From Alligator mississippiensis (lineage: Eukaryota > Chordata > Crocodylia > Alligatoridae), in NCBI RefSeq assembly GCF_030867095.1, contig NC_081827.1, forward strand, positions 209,803,310 through 209,867,309: 64,000 bases of DNA, read 5' to 3'. The translations under genes were made by a program, and so were the position numbers. This document shows positions 1 to 11,049 of the stretch, one piece after another. Below the pieces are notes generated by a model. The model was given only the letters and a program-made list of their open reading frames with translations. It had not been told where the DNA came from and did not search any database. Every line of letters begins with the position of its first letter. The first letter of the stretch is position 1.

Positions 1-99
1 AACAGGGCATAGACCTGGAGGAAGTAATCGGGGAAAATTTTAGAGAGGAGCCGGCAACTGAACCCACCTTCCAGCGAGTGTATGCAGAGAACATTGCCA

Positions 100-850
100 A
101 ACAAGAATAGATGGTGGAGTGACCTGAGTTACTGGCAAGGCACCCCCATTTTGAGGTAAGAGATCACATTCTCTATCAAATAGATAAAGAGAAGGTGGCA
201 GGGGAGAAGGTCACCCAGATTTTAGTTCCCTGATGATACCAAAAAGATACGATATGGATAGCTCATGCTCTACCACTGTGGGGACATCTAGGCAGGGATA
301 AAATGATTGACCAGCTTACATTAAAAACCTATTGGCCAGGTTTACATAAGCAAGCGGAGCAGTTTTGTCACTTGTGCACCAGGCGCCAGTGGTATTCCAA
401 CATACTCCCATCTATTGCAACCTATGCAAGTGGTGAAATAGCCATTTAACAAGATAGCTCTTGATGTCATTGGCCCTTTTCCTAACAGCATAGCTGGGTA
501 TCAGTCTGTCCTAGTGTTAATCAGCTATGCTACCTCTTACCCTGAAGCAATCCTAATGAAAATGGTGACTGCACCAAAAATGGCAGAACTAATTAGGTGG
601 ATAACTCAGGTGGGGATCTCTCAAGAGATACTCTCTGACCAAGGCATGAATTTCATGTCAAGAATGTTAAAGGGAATTTGTGAAACCTTTAAAATACATC
701 ATCTTAGGATGTCAGTCTACCACCCACAGACTGATGGCCTGGTAGAAAGATTCAACTACACCCTGAAGGCCATGATTAAGTATTCAAGGAGATACTAAGA
801 GATGGGAACTGTGCCTTCCCCTCTTATGTTTACTATTAGGGAAGTACAGC
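100..850 (+). mobile_element. Gypsy fossil: integrase segment
   Basis: Integrase zinc-binding domain (GHLGRDKMIDQLTLKTYWPG at about 283-343, then FCHLC) followed by the DDE core, including SYATSYPEAI, ISQEILSDQG and YHPQTDGLVERF. The match ends at the FTIREVQQ region near 850, where CR1 sequence begins. This is a relic. The host insertion breakpoint is read from the abrupt change to CR1 3' consensus at about 857. Confidence 0.8.
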
Positions 851-856
851 AAGGTT

Positions 857-3205
857 TTCATAGATGCTAGGATCGGAAGGGACCTCAACAGATCATTGAG
901 TCTGCCCCCCTGCCTAGGCAGGAAAGAGTGCTGGGGTCAGATGACCCTAGCCAGATGCCTATCCAGCCTTCTCTTAAAGACCCCCAAGGTAGGGGAGAGC
1001 ACCACCTCCCTTGGAAACCCATTCCAAATTTTGGCCACCCTTACCATGAATTTTTTCCTGATATCTAGCCTAACTGCTCTCTGTCAGTTTGTGACCGTTG
1101 TTCCTTGTTACCCCAAGAGGTGCCCTGGTGAGCAGAGCATCTCTAATCCCTTGCTGCATCCCCCTAATGAATTTGTAAGCAGCCACAAAATCACTTCTCA
1201 GCCTTCTCTTGCGGAGGCTGAAGAGGTCCAGGTCCTTCAGTCTCTCCTCACAGGGCTTGGCCTGTAAGCCCCTAACCATAGGAGTGGCCCTCCTCTGGAC
1301 CCTCTTGAGTATCTCAACATCCTTCTTGAAGTACAGAGCCCAAAACTGGATGCAGTACTCCAAATGAGGTCTGACCAATGCCACGTAGAGGGGAAGTATC
1401 ACCTCCTTGGTTCTATCTGTCATGCATCTGCCGATGCATGATAAAGCGCAGTTAGCTTTGCCGAGGATTTCGTCATACTGACGACTCACGTTCATCTTGG
1501 AGTCCACTATGACTCTGAGATCCCTTTCAGCTTCTGTGCTGCTGAAAGGGTCACTTCCCAGCCAGCAGGATATTTTCGCGCCCTAGGTGCAGCACTCTGT
1601 ACTTGTCCTTGTTGTACGGCATCTTATTGTGTACTTCCCACTGTACTAACCTGTCCAGGTCTGCCTGCAATCATTCCCTACCCTCTGGAGTATGCACTTC
1701 ACCCCACAATTTAGTATCATCTGCAAAATTGGACAGAGTACACTTCACACCCACATCCAAGTCACTGATGAAGATACTGAAGAGTACAGGTCCAAGGACA
1801 GAACCCTGCGGGACTCCACTACCCACATCCTTTCAGGTTGATACCGACCAACCCATCTACTACCACTGTCTGGGTGCAACCGCTAAGCCAATTTACCACC
1901 CACCAGACCATGTAAACATCTATGTCACAGCCTCTTAATTTATTTATGAGAATAGGATGAGATACCGTATTGAAGGCCTTGCTAAAGTCCAAGAAAATGA
2001 CATCCACCTCTACTCCTGCACCTAAGCACTTTGTGACCCTGTCATAAAACGAAACCACATTGGTCAGGCATGACCTATCTGCTACAAATCCATGCTGGTT
2101 TCCCTGCTGCATTTTTTTTCCTGCTGGACTCCCACAAATATGATCCTTCATAATCTTTTCAAAGACCTTTCCAAGGATAGAGGTGAGACTGACTGGCCTA
2201 TAATTACTTGGATCCTCCTTCCTCCCCTTCTTAAAAATAGGGACCACGCTGGCCATTTTCCAGTCCTCCAGGACCTGACCTGAACGCCACAAGCACTCAA
2301 ACAGCCGTGCCAGTGGTTCTGCTATGACACCGGCCAGTTCCTTCAGTACTCTTGGATGCAGCTCATCCGAGCCTACTGACTTGAACACATCCAGTCCATC
2401 CAAGTGACTCTGCACCAAGTCAGTGTCGACAGTTGGTGGGCTGGTGTCACTCTGATGCCCATCTAAGAACCCATTAGGAGAATTGTCTTGAGCCCTGCTC
2501 AGGAACACTGAGGCAAAAAACTCATTTAATAGCTCAGCTTTGTCCCCCCGTGTCTGTCACTAATTGCTCCTTCTTGTTCAGTAGGGGTCCTATGCTGCCC
2601 TGTGCCTTCCTTTTACTCCTTACATACCTAAAAAAAGACTTTTTGTCTTTAATTTGTGTTGCCAGTCTCAGCGCTGTAGTTGCTTTAGCTTTTCTAACTG
2701 CCTCCCTGCAAGTGTGGGCCAAGTAGGTATACTCCTCCTTGGTAGCTTCCCCCTGCTTCCACCACCTATATGCCTTCTTTTTTGCCCTTAGGCTCCCCTG
2801 GATTTCCCTATTTAGCCGAGGAAGTTTTTTGGCTTCTTTCCCTCTTTTCCCTCATACTGAGGTAGTCTCCCTCTGTGCCCAAAGGATCTCTTCCTTTAGA
2901 AACGACCACCCTTCCTGGACTCCCATCTTGCCAATACTCTTATCCTGCAGTGCATCATTGACTAGACTCCTAAGCACACTGAAGTTATCCTTCCTAAAGT
3001 CAAGCACTTCCACCCTACTACTTATCTTACCCACCCTATGTTGTATGGTGAATTTGACTGATTGGTGGTCACTGTCCCCAAGGTGACCACAAATCTGCAG
3101 TTACCCCACCAGGTCCTCCCCTGTAGCCAACACCAAGTCCAGTAAGGCATTCCCCCTAGTGAGACTGTATACCTTCTGTGTTAGGTGAAGGTCCTGCATG
3201 CAGGT
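857..3205 (-). mobile_element. CR1 LINE, 5'-truncated, endonuclease C-end to 3' UTR
   Basis: Read on the minus strand. The segment begins near 3200 with the end of the APE-type endonuclease (WSPWGQ, then SVKFTIQH-like), continues through the connector (about 3034-2540) and reverse transcriptase (FKKGRKEDPSNYRPVSLTSI, FLDFSKAFNTVSHPILINKL, NFADDTK near 1725), and ends with a conserved CR1 C-terminal domain (about 1507-1070) and a 3' tail at about 857. The first catalytic Asp (LDFSKAF) and the FADD motif are present, but the reading frame is broken into at least four pieces, so it is a dead copy. It sits inside the gypsy relic and so inserted later. The 5' truncation is usual for target-primed reverse transcription. 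Confidence 0.9.
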
Positions 3206-3207
3206 TA

Positions 3208-3332
3208 AGAACCTACGTGAACACACTCCCAGCAGAGGTGGTGCAGTCACCATCCTTGGAGGTGTTCAAGAGGAGGCTGAACAAACACCTTGTTGAGCTT
3301 GTTTGATATGTTTCCAATGCCAAATATTGAAG
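3208..3332 (+). mobile_element. CR1 3'-end fragment, opposite orientation
   Basis: A plus-strand fragment encodes a CR1 C-terminal tail: LPAEVVQSPSLEVFKRRL-like, then NKHLVELV. It abuts the 5' end of the minus-strand CR1 almost directly, so the two CR1 pieces lie in opposite orientation within one gap of the gypsy relic. It could be an inverted part of the same insertion event or a separate CR1. Confidence 0.65.
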
Positions 3333-3334
3333 AA

Positions 3335-4330
3335 ATGCTAGAAAGGACTGAGCAGAGTTTATCTCAACACTCAACATAACCACAGGTTACTGGCAAATTC
3401 CCACGGCCCAGGAGGATAAGGTAAAAGCTACATTCAGCACTCCCTGGCTTATATCAGTTCACACGTATGCCTTTTGCTTGCATGGAGTGGCCACATGATT
3501 CAAATGGTTAATGGGCAAGATCCTGGTAAATCATCAAGAATACGCAGCAGCATATATTGATGATATAGTAATTTATTCAGGGACCTGGGAACAACATGTA
3601 CTTCATATGAGGGAGATCTTGGAGGAATTAAGGTGAAATGGGCTGACAGCCAATCCGAAAAAATGTGCCTTAGGGCAAAAGGAGACCAAATACTTATGCT
3701 TCACAGTAGGGCAGGGTAAAATCCTCCCACTCACAATAAGGTAGAGGTAATTTGGTCCTATTGATAGCCGCAGACAAAGAAACCATTAAAAGCCTTTCTA
3801 AGATTGGTGAATTATTACTGCAAGTTTAAACCATGGTTTTCAGAACTGGCTACAGTTCTGACAGTTCTGCTAAAGGGAATAGGTGGCATGGACTTCTGAA
3901 ATTCAGACAGTGTTTATGAAAGTGAAGTCAGCATTGTATCACACCCTGGTATTATATACTTCCAATTTTAAGCAAGAATTCTGATTATACACTGATGTGT
4001 CAGCTATTGCCCTATGGGCAGTTCTGACTCAGCAGATAAAAGGGGAAGCGCGACCGGTTGCCTTCACAAGCAGGAAATTATCAAAGGCAGAGATGCAGTA
4101 CTCGATTCAGCAAGAATTTTTGTCTATAAAATGGAGAGTGGAGTTGTTTCACTATTATTTATATGGGAGGAGCTTTTCCTTGATCATGGATCACTGGCAA
4201 ATTCCCAGACATCTAAAATGGAGAATTCCAGATGAGATGGGCTCTTGCCCTACAACCTTTTTCTTTCTCCATAGAACACCAACCGGGGCAACTAAACATC
4301 ATGGCCAATTTCCTCTCAGGAATACAGAAT
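3335..4330 (+). mobile_element. Gypsy fossil: reverse transcriptase and RNase H segment
   Basis: Conceptual translation gives FISTLNITTGYWQIP, then EYAAAYIDDIVIYSGTWEQH (catalytic YIDD box), NGLTANPKKCALGQKE, and an RNase H domain with YTDVSAIALWAVLTQQ, PVAFTSRKLSKAEMQYS and a terminal EHQPGQLNIMANFLSG stretch. In families of this type the protein ends shortly after this last motif. It is a degraded relic. Confidence 0.75.
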
Positions 4331-4420
4331 GACAAATGACCGGAGATGACAGGGGCAGCAGGAGAGACTAAACATGACGGTAAAAATGAAATTGTTCCAT
4401 CTGATGATAGGTTTTCACTA

Positions 4421-4971
4421 AGGGGGAAGGTGTGTGACAGGGAAGTGAGTATGCCCCGTCACAGGAAATCCAAAGAACACGGGCAGCAAAACTTACCTAT
4501 TCAGCACAACTGAGTGAGCAGAGGCCCCTGATGATAATTAGGAAGACCAGCTGGAGGGGCCAGCAGGGCAGGGAACTGGAAGCCATGCCAGACCACCCAA
4601 ATGATCCTCCCAGAAGTTAAAGCAGGGACAAACCAGCAGTTAGTTCCCTGGAGAGAGAAGCAGTACGAGCATAGGTTCGTGGGATTGCATGGAGGTGTGG
4701 TGTTTAGCTGGATTGGCTGGAGACAGCAGAGAGCTATATAACTGAGACTGACTTACCTGAAAAAAGGTACGAAGCAGGTAAGCTGCACAGAAGCCAACAG
4801 TGATCTGGGACGGTGAGTGCAGGGTCTCTATTCCAAGTATCCAGAACAAGAAGAAAACAGAGGCTGAGAAAGTGAGTTCTGGGGACACTGGGCATAGCCC
4901 CACATTATCCATTCCCCAAGGGGTTTGAGAGACTCTGTATTTATGACCTATGGGCATGGGAAGCTTAACAG
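4421..4971 (+). mobile_element. Probable polypurine tract and 3' LTR of the gypsy relic
   Basis: A purine run (AAGGGGGAAGG, about 4421-4431) directly precedes TGTGTGACAGGG. The roughly 540 bp that follow have LTR-like content, including a TATATAA-like box near 4735-4741 and an end in ...TTAACA before CR1 sequence starts. There is no second LTR in the window to compare, so the LTR call rests on position and termini only. Confidence 0.5.
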
Positions 4972-5387
4972 AATCATAGAATCAAAGGACTGGAAGGGAC
5001 CTGTAGGATCATCAAGTCTGGTCCCCTGCCATGGGCAGGAGTTTATTGGGCTCAAACGAGCTCAATGAGGTGTTTGTTCAGCCTCCTCTTGAATACCTCC
5101 AAGGATAGTGACTGCACCACCTCTGCTGGGAGACTGTTCTAGATTCTAGATACCCTTACGGAAAAGAAGATTTTCCTAATATCCAACCTAATTTTTTGCT
5201 TAATTAGCTTGTGCCCATTGGTCCTCATCCTCCCTGGGGTTGCCTTTCTGAAGAGCTGCTCCCATAGATCTTGGTGTTCACACTTGACACATTTGTAGGC
5301 AACTATCAAGTCACCTCTCAGTCTTCTCTTGCTCAGACTGAACAAACCCAGTTCCCAAAGTCTCTCCTCATAGGACCTATCCTCCAG
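4972..5387 (-). mobile_element. CR1 LINE 3' end, 5'-truncated
   Basis: The minus-strand CR1 tail begins at the ATCATAGAATCA-type 3' terminus followed by the conserved GGAAGGGACC block. It includes the C-terminal coding stretch (LFSLSKRRLRGDLIVAYK, read on the minus strand near 5290-5350). It stops where the long-inverted-repeat element begins. Confidence 0.85.
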
Positions 5388-6252
5388 GTAAAAAAACCGC
5401 ATCCTGCCAGGAGTGGGTGGCCTGGTGGGGCTCCCAGTGGCGTGGGAGCCCCCAGGAAATGCCAGGCCAGTTACCACCCCAGTGAAAGGTGGGTTGGGGC
5501 GCCTTAACCCCAAACCCCCACAACCGGGTGGGTAACCCCTTTGTTTGGAGGGCCCAGAGGGTGGACACTCAGAGTGAGGAAAAGAGGCCATAGACTCAGG
5601 CCTGTCCGGACTTCCCCGACTGGTCCATGCTGGGGCCAGGACTGGAAGGGTCAAAGGGCCAGGGGCCCACTTTGAGGCATGCCCAAGAGCTGCGTGCCTG
5701 GGGTCCCAACTGGCCTGGAGGTGGACCAGGGCTGGAGGAGCTGAAGGTCCCAGTGGGAGGACCACACCCGGAAGGGGGAGTGGTTCAGGGAGCTATGCTG
5801 CCTAATATGAAGGCGGATGAGACCGCCTGATGAGAGGATTCCAGGTGGGGTTCAATTTGTAGGATTCTGGGGCCCAGTGTGGGGGCTGGTGATTATTGCA
5901 ACACCTAGATGCCATCAGTGAGGCTTGGGCTGTGGTGTAGGGAAGGAAAGGAGCCGCAGATAGCACTCCTTGGCATCGGGGCAGTAAATGGGCAGCCTCC
6001 CGCTTAGTAACATCTCTATTAATCAATTAACATCAAGGTGTGGTGGGTGAGAAGGCAGGTGGTTAGCCCAGGAATAGGTGGGCGGGCCACGGTTAGAGCA
6101 GCCCCGAGCAGGCCCCCTGTTACAGAGGGCTAGAGGTTAAGGCACCCTGACCCGTCTTTCACCGAGGTGGTAACTGGCCTGGCATTTCCTGGGGGCTCCT
6201 GCGCCACTGACAGCTTCACCAGACCACTCACTCCTGGCAGGGTGCAGTTTTA
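5388..6252. mobile_element. Long-terminal-inverted-repeat element, non-coding
   Basis: The segment at about 5388-5490 reappears in inverted orientation at about 6156-6252. The arms share, on one strand, TGCCAGGAGTG, AGGAAATGCCAGGCCAGTTA and CAGTGAAAG. Weaker pairing continues inward (GCCTTAACC on both sides), giving arms of about 100 bp clear and 145 bp in total around a unique centre of about 570 bp. No transposase is encoded. Short target duplications are not clear at the outer ends. It fits a fold-back-type non-autonomous DNA transposon of unknown superfamily. Confidence 0.6.
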
Positions 6253-6489
6253 GGTCATGACCAGGAGCCTGCAAGCCATCCCCTACAGCTCCTCCCTTAC
6301 CTTCAGGATGATACCAGAAGCCTCACAGCCAGGTGATGTTGCTGCCTGGTCTGCCAGCAGGGAACCAAACTGTTTATATAGGCAGCCAGGGATCTAAAAT
6401 GGCTGCCCCAATCAAGCACCTGCTGGCTGTTTGGCCCTGATCTTAAAGTGGCAGGCACAAACAGTGCCCTGCCACAGTACTCATCTGGA
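6253..6489. other. Unassigned spacer
   Basis: No gene or repeat family is recognised between the long-inverted-repeat element and the LINE ORF1 relic. Confidence 0.4.
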
Positions 6490-7500
6490 TGTCCCCCACT
6501 TGAAAGTCCTCCCTTAGGTCATCTTGGTCAGAGGATTTGTGTACAGAAGTGGAATCTACCCTTTCTCCTCTGGACATGCCTAGCTTAAAGCCCTCCTCAG
6601 CAAGTCAGCAATTCTCCTAGAGAAGAGCTTCTTCCCTCTACCCATGAGGTGAATACCATCTCTAGTATGCAGACCAGTGCCATTGAACTGCATGCCAAGG
6701 TTGTGGAATCCAAAACCAACACAGCAACACCATCTCTGAAGCCTTTGGTTGACTTCCTCAATGCACTCCTTCTTCCAGTGACCAAAGCCTCTAACTGGGA
6801 GGATTGAGGAGAAGATCACTTGTGCTCCTAGTTCCTTGAGCTTCATCCCCATGGACTTGTAGTTGCTCATGACTTTCCCGGGGTTGTGTCTCACTGTCGT
6901 TCATGCCCACGTGGACAAAGAGCATGGGGTAGTGGTCCATAGGATGGACCAGCTTTGGGATCCTTGTAACCCCTTTGTCCTTACATCTCGGATCCTGGCT
7001 CCTGGAAGGCAACAGACCTCTCAAATGAAGGGGTCTGGATGACAAATGGCACCTTCTGTTCCCCGCATCAGGCTTTGTGCCTGGTGCGACCAATTTCCAT
7101 ACACTGTCAGTTGGGGCATATTGCTCAGGCCCACTTTTCTTCCTGGTCTCCGTGGCATCCTTTTCCAGGTGTAGGAACTGGCAGTAAGTGTCAATATCTG
7201 CCTCATGTTCCTTGATGGTTCACAATCTGCTCACCCCCACCCTGGGGCTCCCTTACCCAGCATCCCAGAGTCTCCACTAGTGAGCACATCCCACAAGTGG
7301 GATTTCTTGAACCCCAGATTCTAGCCTCCAGCAGACATACCAGGCAGCCTCCATAGCCTAGAGACAAAGTTTCCATCTGCGTGGAGGCTGGGACCATAGG
7401 CCCCGTGTGCATAAATTCCTCTGAGGTACCAAGTGGGGATGGTCTATCCAGATCAGGGAGCCTAGGGGTATGGCGCATGCCCATCACCATGTTGCAGGGT
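6490..7500 (-). pseudogene. LINE (CR1/L2-type) ORF1 relic with SGNH-esterase motifs
   Basis: Minus-strand translation in broken frames shows HVGMND near 6920 (block III, GxND), VIFSSILPVRGFGHWKKE near 6800, and RDGIHLMGRGKK near 6640 (block V, DxxH) followed by LFSRRIADLLRRAL. This is the pattern of the esterase domain carried by ORF1 of many CR1-like LINEs. Upstream (about 7430-7260) are Cys-containing stretches such as NPTCGMCSLVETLGCWV that may belong to the ORF1 N-terminal region. At least two frame changes and several stops show it is dead. It is not contiguous with the CR1 3' end at 4972-5387 and probably comes from another insertion. Confidence 0.65.
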
Positions 7501-10379
7501 GGGCCCAGTTCACTCAGCTCCTTAGGTGCTTGTTTGAGTAGGAGACCAGGTGGGTGTAATTACCCCAACATGGCACTCACCAGCCGCTGTTGCTGTTGCT
7601 GTAGCCTGGTAGACAGGCTCAAGTAGTTGCCTGCAAGGGGATCCCCTGGCTTCCCGAGGGATCCCCTGGCTACCCTAGCTTCCCAACAAGCTGGGGGACT
7701 CCAGGGGTCCCTGGGTCCCTCCATGGAGGGGAGGGAGGGCTGGTCCCTTGTCCCCTTTACCCAAGATCCAGCATTTGAGGTCTATTCCACAGCATTGGGA
7801 GCTTCAACTGCCCAGGGGCACAACAGGCACGGGGTGTGCTGTGCATCTCTGCCAGGGTGCAACTCAGGGCTGAAAATGCCCTGGGGCCAGAGGACCTGCT
7901 TCTTAGAACTTGTAAAATAGAGATCCAAAGACATACAATCCCTACAAGGGAGGACTAATGAGGTGGAGAAAATGTGAAAATAACATCTTCACTGAAACAT
8001 CTGGAGTGGTAAGGGCAAGGTATGAGGATGGTGGAGCCCTGCAAAGAGGAGACAGCCCACCAAATTGCAGAAGTGATTGTCTGATCTTCCTCCCAAGGTT
8101 ACATCTTTCTTTGGTTCTTCTTCTTTCTCATCCAATGGGTGGTAGGCGAGTTTCAAAGAGGACTATCAGGTCCTGACAGAGAGACTGCAGCTTTCTACAA
8201 CAAGATCCTTGGAACGGCAAGGTTTTCCACAGTAGACATTGATTGCATTAGTACGACACGGGATTAGAGTTCCATATGACTCAAACTTCATTCTACCATT
8301 GTTATTTATGGTTGTTTTAAATACTACTGAGCTTTCCCTGTGCTGCCAACCTAAGCTGAGCAGTCTCACCCTGGGAGGAAAAACACATTAAACAATAAAA
8401 CAAACACTAAATATCTTAACATACAATCTTTAGTGACAAGTCTGCTTTGAGACTGTCAAGGGGGTGACATCTAGTAGTGCTAATAAGGAAAATGGATATT
8501 GATGTTTCTCAAGTGATGATCCAATTAAAATAGTAATAGGAAAGAAAGTGTGCTTTAACAGTTAAAGCCAAGTACAAGCCATAAAGAGTTTTTGGCAGTG
8601 TTCTTAGGTTTGCCACAACACTTAGGTGACTTGCACAAGTCACTTAACCCCTCAATTTTCTGCCTTCTTTTCAAGTATAGTTAATAGTGCCTGCTCCCAA
8701 GGGATGCTTTGTTTTATTCAGCAATTAATTTTCACAAATTATAAATTTATTACTACAATGACAGGCAATTTAATGCATAGTAATCTCAGGATATATACTC
8801 TTCCAATATGCAATTCTTGTTAAACCAAAGGGTGACCCTTGTGGTGAACATCTAGAAGGCACTTGGAGAATTCTGCCCTGCTTGGCTAGTGGAATTTTTT
8901 GGTTCCCTTATGCAACCACAGCAGTGTGGCTGTAAAGTCATCTTGGACCAAATGCTCTATACTTTAACAAGGTCATATGAGAATGAATTTGTCTCACGAT
9001 TTCCAGCTTCAAAAACAGTGCTTGAGACTGCAAGCTCTGACATCAGTATTATTGATTTCTGCCCCTTCCCACCAACAGGTTCAAAATATATTATTGTTGT
9101 TGTTGTTGTGGGCCTGATCCTTGTACTCCAAAAACCCACGAGGAAAGGATCAATTACTAACAGTTACAACAATTACAGGACCAAATTCTGAATTCACCTG
9201 TGCGTAAAATGGCACAAAGCCTAAGCACAACCAAAATTATGCCTAAACTGTAGTATGAAGGGGTTGTGGTGACATAATCCACTTTCTGCCAACCCTTCAA
9301 GAGATTTGCTGAGAATGCTGTATCTGGTCCATGCCTGAGCACCAGGTTTTCAGGACTGGGGGAAACATACCACAGAACCATCTTGATCTCTGACCCCAGG
9401 TACTTGGCTGTCCTGATACAAATGTTCCAGAACTTTCTTCTTTGACAAATTTGGCTTGGCTTCCCTCTTTTTGTGTGTGTATGTGCAAACACACGTGCAT
9501 GCAAATAGATTGTGTCCTTCTAATAAATACTTTATAAGCTGTATATTTTGGGTCATCCTGTGCAAATTTGCAACTTACACTAAGGAGATGTTGCCTACAA
9601 AATACACTGTTTTGGGTTTGCTCTATCCTGATTTATACTGTTGAAGAGAATTATTAGTGCAAGAGCATGAAGATTAGAATAAAACAGTTATTTTGATTGA
9701 CTGGCATAGGTGTTGTTATATTTGTTAGTATATATTCATGATTATGCTGTTACCAGAACTACAAATCTACCCATTAATATCTCAGGTCCCCAACATGCAT
9801 GCAGGTTTAAATCTGTACGAGCAGACTGAGAAAACAATAGGTACCTTGTTACGTCGTTTCCTTGGTTCTGATGTTTCCTTTGTGCTGTTCACTTATTGCT
9901 GCTATAAGTTAAAGCAACCCTGGGCTACTCCATCTTTATTGTGGGGAATGGGGAGGACATCAGACAGGTAACATATTCAGTTGAACTTAGAGGATGAACT
10001 TTGCCCCTCACCTTGGATCCTGTCCTCAGTATAGATCAATTGGACATAGGGGTCAGGGATAAGCACCTCACATGAACAGCAGATAAGCCACATTTTCAAT
10101 AACATTACAGTGCAGGTGATGACAGTGATTGTGTTTTTCTTAGTGTGCTATTCTAGTTGCTGATATTGAATCTGTCTCACCTGTGTGGTACCTATGGCTC
10201 TATCAATATCAACACCAATAGTCTCTGTGAATTTGGATGCAACTGCAGCTAACTCCTAAGACAAACAGGACAACACAGACTTCAGCCTCAAGGCTGAGAA
10301 GAGCCTCAAGGTCAAGAAGAAATGAGTATAGTGCAACAGGCACATAGGCGGGTTAATGCGCAGGCCCAGGGGTCCCTGC
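7501..10379. other. Intergenic sequence without recognised genes
   Basis: Open frames here are short and carry no recognisable motif. Around 9092-9112 there is a short GTT-type simple repeat inside sequence resembling old interspersed repeat (GGGCCTGATCC). I can support nothing else. Confidence 0.5.
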
Positions 10380-10500
10380 CAATCAGAGGCCCCCAGGTGC
10401 CTGGGTTCCCATGGGAAACAGTGGGTTTCCCTTTGCAGGCAAACAGCATTCCAGCCTACAAGGGGCTGCTTGGGGCTGCCAGGAGTGAGACGCAGTGTTG
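10380..10500 (+). repeat. Interspersed repeat fragment shared with 52.8 kb
   Basis: The core TTCCAGCCTACAAG with flanking GGGTTTCCC and GCTTGGGGCTG blocks recurs on the opposite strand at about 52800-52910. The similarity spans about 70-100 bp. The family is not recognised. It is probably a fragment of a DNA transposon. Confidence 0.5.
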
Positions 10501-11049
10501 CCACTAGGATTCCTTTCACCAGAGACCCCCAGGGATTGACACTGCCCCTCATCTGATTTGGTATCAAGTGAACTTCAACAGTAATCCCTAATTTTTATTA
10601 CAAGTTTCCTCCCTGTAATATGACCTGACAAGTGGTTCCTTTAGACATTACAGGAGCAACCTTGAGTGGTACTGGCTTCAGATCTTCTGCTGGGTATGTG
10701 GGATATCTGTTCTTAGATTCCCTGTTGTTTGAACAAGAATTCCAGGTTTGCTCCCGTCTCCCCAGGGTGGCAACACAACACACACTGTCTCTTTGTTTGT
10801 CCACTACTTTTGTAACTTTTTGACCCCAAATTGTCCAATCCTCAAGTTTCTTACCTCATCTTTTTAGAAAAGGTACTCCCAGTCCTATTCCGCTTTTAGT
10901 TTTCTTTCCTTTTAGGGAAACTGCTGTACCTGGTTTGCCCACTGTACCAATCACAGCACTTTTATTCCCAGTGCTTTATAAGACACTCTGTACAATTTAA
11001 TTGCTTAGTTCTGGGAAGGACTAAACTATGGCCAGGAGCCTTAGCATAA

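Larger units (their letters stand above)
1..4971 (+). mobile_element. Ty3/gypsy-type LTR retrotransposon, broken relic, split by CR1
   Basis: A pol-derived fossil that starts before the window. Plus-strand translation shows an integrase zinc-binding region with the GHLGRDK motif near 290 and an integrase core with YHPQTDGLVERF near 718-755. After a CR1 insertion come reverse transcriptase (GYWQIP, YIDDIVIYS, GLTANPKKCALG), RNase H (SRKLSKAEMQYS), a purine-rich tract near 4421-4431 and LTR-like sequence. Integrase therefore precedes RT. This is a Ty1/copia-like order, reported among Ty3/gypsy elements only for the Gmr1-like group. The copy is clearly dead, with many breaks, and is older than the CR1 inside it. 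Adjacent pieces of two different copies remain an alternative. Confidence 0.75.

Noticed and set aside
5139-5765. 208-codon minus-strand frame joining CR1 and the long-inverted-repeat element
   Set aside because: It is a chance fusion across an element boundary. Only the CR1 tail part has recognisable coding origin.
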